Assembly (NCBI GenBank): GCA_964476445.1
Contig: CAYZAK010000061.1
Span: 1 to 7,497, forward strand
Direction of reading: 5' to 3'
DNA: 7,497 bases
From: CAYZAK01 sp964476445
GTDB lineage: Bacteria > CG03 > SLGR01 > JAGXOG01
The position numbers and the translations under genes were made by a program. Positions 6,524-7,497 of this stretch are shown here, one piece after another. Numbering within the stretch: the stretch's first letter is position 1; every line of letters begins with the position of its first letter. Below the pieces are notes generated by a model. It was not told the origin of the DNA. It worked only from the letters and a program-made list of their open reading frames with translations, and made no database searches.

Positions 6524-6724
6524 TTGGAGTTTGACCGTCCAAAGACCTTTACTCAGCAATTTAGGTACTACAGGATCAAGAACGATTTACCCCAGAAAGA
6601 ACTGGGGAATCTATTAAATGTAAGTAAAATGACGGTTCACAGGTATGAAACCAACAAAACAGTGCCGGCGCATCAGACGATTGATAAAATTAATAGATTG
6701 TTTATGGTTGAAGGTCTCACATAA
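6524..6724 (+). CDS. small XRE-type helix-turn-helix protein, probably a fragment
   Basis: The segment from TTG 6524 encodes 66 residues centred on an XRE/Cro HTH: an amphipathic helix (FRYYRIKNDL), the turn region QKELGNLLNVSKMTVHRYE with its recognition helix, and a helix ending NRLFM. The PKTF...LPQKELG...YE pattern recalls small DNA-binding proteins of the type PKTxGExIRxxRLxxGLxQ. The TTG has no well-spaced Shine-Dalgarno (AGGG at 6506-6509 is 14 bases away). The same frame stays open upstream from 6416 without ATG, GTG or another TTG, and that stretch reads as protein (YKHKVIIPGHEEF, then REKIREKLEKLE). So this is more likely the 3' end of a larger decayed gene than a complete repressor. 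Confidence 0.5.
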   Translation: MEFDRPKTFTQQFRYYRIKNDLPQKELGNLLNVSKMTVHRYETNKTVPAHQTIDKINRLFMVEGLT

Positions 6725-6777
6725 AATTAAATTACAGAAAATATTTTATATTCCCCTAACATCTTTTTTAAAATTAG

Positions 6778-6830
6778 ATATTTCCGTTATATTTCCGTTA
6801 TATTTCCGTTAGTGTCCGTTAGTGTTCGTT
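6778..6830. repeat. tandem repeat, 3 x 11 bp plus 2 x 10 bp
   Basis: Three perfect copies of ATATTTCCGTT (6778-6810) are followed by AGTGTCCGTT (6811-6820) and AGTGTTCGTT (6821-6830). All five share the CGTT core, spaced one helical turn apart. It lies between two convergent genes, 20 bases beyond the stop of the minus-strand regulator fragment. It could be an iteron-like protein-binding array or slippage expansion. No stem-loop or T-tract terminator accompanies it. Confidence 0.85.
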
Positions 6831-6849
6831 GGTTTTTAAATGATTAATA

Positions 6850-7260
6850 TTATTCTTTTAATGAATATTTTTTAGGTTTGCTTTCCTCATCTCTTTCAAT
6901 AATATCATTTTTATCAACCATATTATTTAAATCGTTTCTTACCATTCTTAAACTAACATCAAACATCTTCTCTAAATCTTTCGAAGTTGCAACTTTATTC
7001 TCAATTATGTAATCGTGCATTTTTTTCTGCCGGTCATTTAACTCTTTTTTAATTTCCCTATAAGGTTCAATTTGCTCCTTTGGAATTGACGGCCCCACCA
7101 TTTTTACAATGAAATACGGTCCATGCTGGGAAAACTCCGGTTTTTCAAGACCCTGCTCTTCAAGTAAGTCCTTTATATCATTCAAGCCGTCTCCTCTTTC
7201 TTCCATATAGCCCATTGTATTTAATACTGACGCAACCCGGGGATTTCTGCTGTAAGGCAC
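6850..7260 (-). pseudogene. C-terminal fragment of a COG2865-type ATP-binding transcriptional regulator
   Basis: The frame encodes the end of an AlbA_2/HATPase_c_4 regulator, a family of roughly 400-550 residues. Its first residues, YSRNPRVASVLNTMGYMEERGDGLNDI, match the family's RNPxIAxxLxxMGYxExxGxGI block, part of the ATP-binding-like domain. FSQHGPYFIVKM follows, and then a C-terminal winged helix (about 74-135: NDRQKKMHDYIIE, KDLEKMFDVSLRMVRNDLNNM). The only start is GTG at 7260, placed inside a conserved block with no Shine-Dalgarno, so it is unlikely to be genuine. An in-frame TGA at 7273-7275 cuts off the rest. The frame beyond it still looks coding to about 7401, suggesting a nonsense-broken gene. 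The N-terminal AlbA_2 domain is not visible before the window ends. Confidence 0.7.
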
Positions 7261-7275
7261 TGCGTTAAAGGATCA

Positions 7276-7497
7276 ATCTCTACCTGTCTTTTGGTCATCT
7301 ATCTCTACGGGCACATTGTACCTCATGTTCGGCTTTACAGCCGAATCCCACCTCCCAACTAACATTACCCGGTAAACAGTTATTTCCTCACGGCTGCTTG
7401 GTCAATTCTTTTGCTCTCTCTCAGCTTTTCTCTCTTTTTTTCAGCCTCTTCGACGTTTCATGTGGGTAATATCTCTGGAAGCGTAAATTCAAGCTTT
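7276..7497 (-). other. interrupted coding-like sequence of unknown origin
   Basis: Two minus-strand frames look like protein but carry stops. In the frame of the regulator fragment, 7276-7401 reads REEITVYRVMLVGRWD and then MRYNVPVEIDDQKTGRD between TGA codons at 7402-7404 and 7273-7275. In another frame, KLEFTLPEILPT enters from the window edge and stops at TGA 7458-7460; the same frame then continues NVEEAEKKREKLRES and RIDQAAVRK to TAA 7380-7382. This could be the junction of an insertion with the regulator gene, or a multiply mutated gene. I cannot identify the family. Confidence 0.3.
7328..7345 (-). repeat. perfect 7-bp hairpin with GUAA loop
   Basis: On the minus strand TTCGGCT, GTAA, AGCCGAA form a perfect seven-pair stem closed by a GNRA-class tetraloop. 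Such stable loops are typical of structured RNAs and of the ends of some mobile elements, and there is no T-tract to make it a terminator. It lies in the region of uncertain coding just upstream of the regulator fragment. Confidence 0.55.

Noticed and set aside
6477..6630. ATG-initiated plus-strand frame overlapping the HTH ORF
   Set aside because: It runs in a different frame from the HTH and its translation is not protein-like; the HTH frame explains this DNA better.
6778..6830. CRISPR array
   Set aside because: Units are 10-11 bp and directly abutting, with no spacers and no cas genes.
7273..7460. Recoded genetic code with TGA read as an amino acid, suggested by in-frame TGAs near the right edge and TAA ending all seven ORFs with a recognised family
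   Set aside because: The intact genes have no internal TGA and use TGG for tryptophan, including both Trp checked in the kinase. The TGAs fall only in an eroded region, and TAA preference is expected in AT-rich genomes. Decay is simpler.

Overview
The window is bacterial. It has short operonic spacing with small gene overlaps, Shine-Dalgarno sites such as AGGAG and GGGAGG, and mixed ATG/GTG starts. DNA is AT-rich, very AT-rich between genes, and all seven ORFs with a recognised family end in TAA. A low-GC Firmicutes-type organism, perhaps an anaerobe near Halanaerobiales, fits best, but this is an impression from codon and protein style, not a demonstrated assignment.

Left half (169-4041, minus strand): a tight four-gene operon read from right to left. 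It encodes a membrane histidine kinase (2542-4041), a stand-alone receiver (2181-2549), a second stand-alone receiver (1808-2188) and a phosphoenolpyruvate-dependent Enzyme I of the sugar phosphotransferase type (169-1815). The three junctions are the same 8-base overlap, NTGAATAA, so translation is probably coupled. No DNA-binding output domain, HPr or EII gene is visible. Enzyme I is therefore the only member with an enzymatic output, which suggests, without proving, a link between a two-component relay and PEP-driven phosphoryl transfer.

Middle (4042-5073): about 1 kb without a convincing intact gene. It holds a possible operon promoter (4144-4171, minus), two short open frames that look like protein tails (4251-4397 plus; 4434-4619 minus), a large imperfect palindrome (4421-4500), a good sigma-70-type promoter facing right (4840-4868), and an arginine-rich micro-ORF (4883-4963) in the leader of the next gene.

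Right half: an intact family-4 type glycosyltransferase (5074-6393, plus), then an eroded-looking zone. That zone holds a short XRE-type helix-turn-helix ORF whose open frame extends upstream without a start (6416-6724), an 11/10-bp tandem repeat (6778-6830), the C-terminal third of a COG2865-type ATP-binding regulator on the minus strand (6850-7260), and interrupted coding-like sequence to the window edge (7261-7497). No rRNA, tRNA, CRISPR array or identifiable complete insertion sequence was seen.
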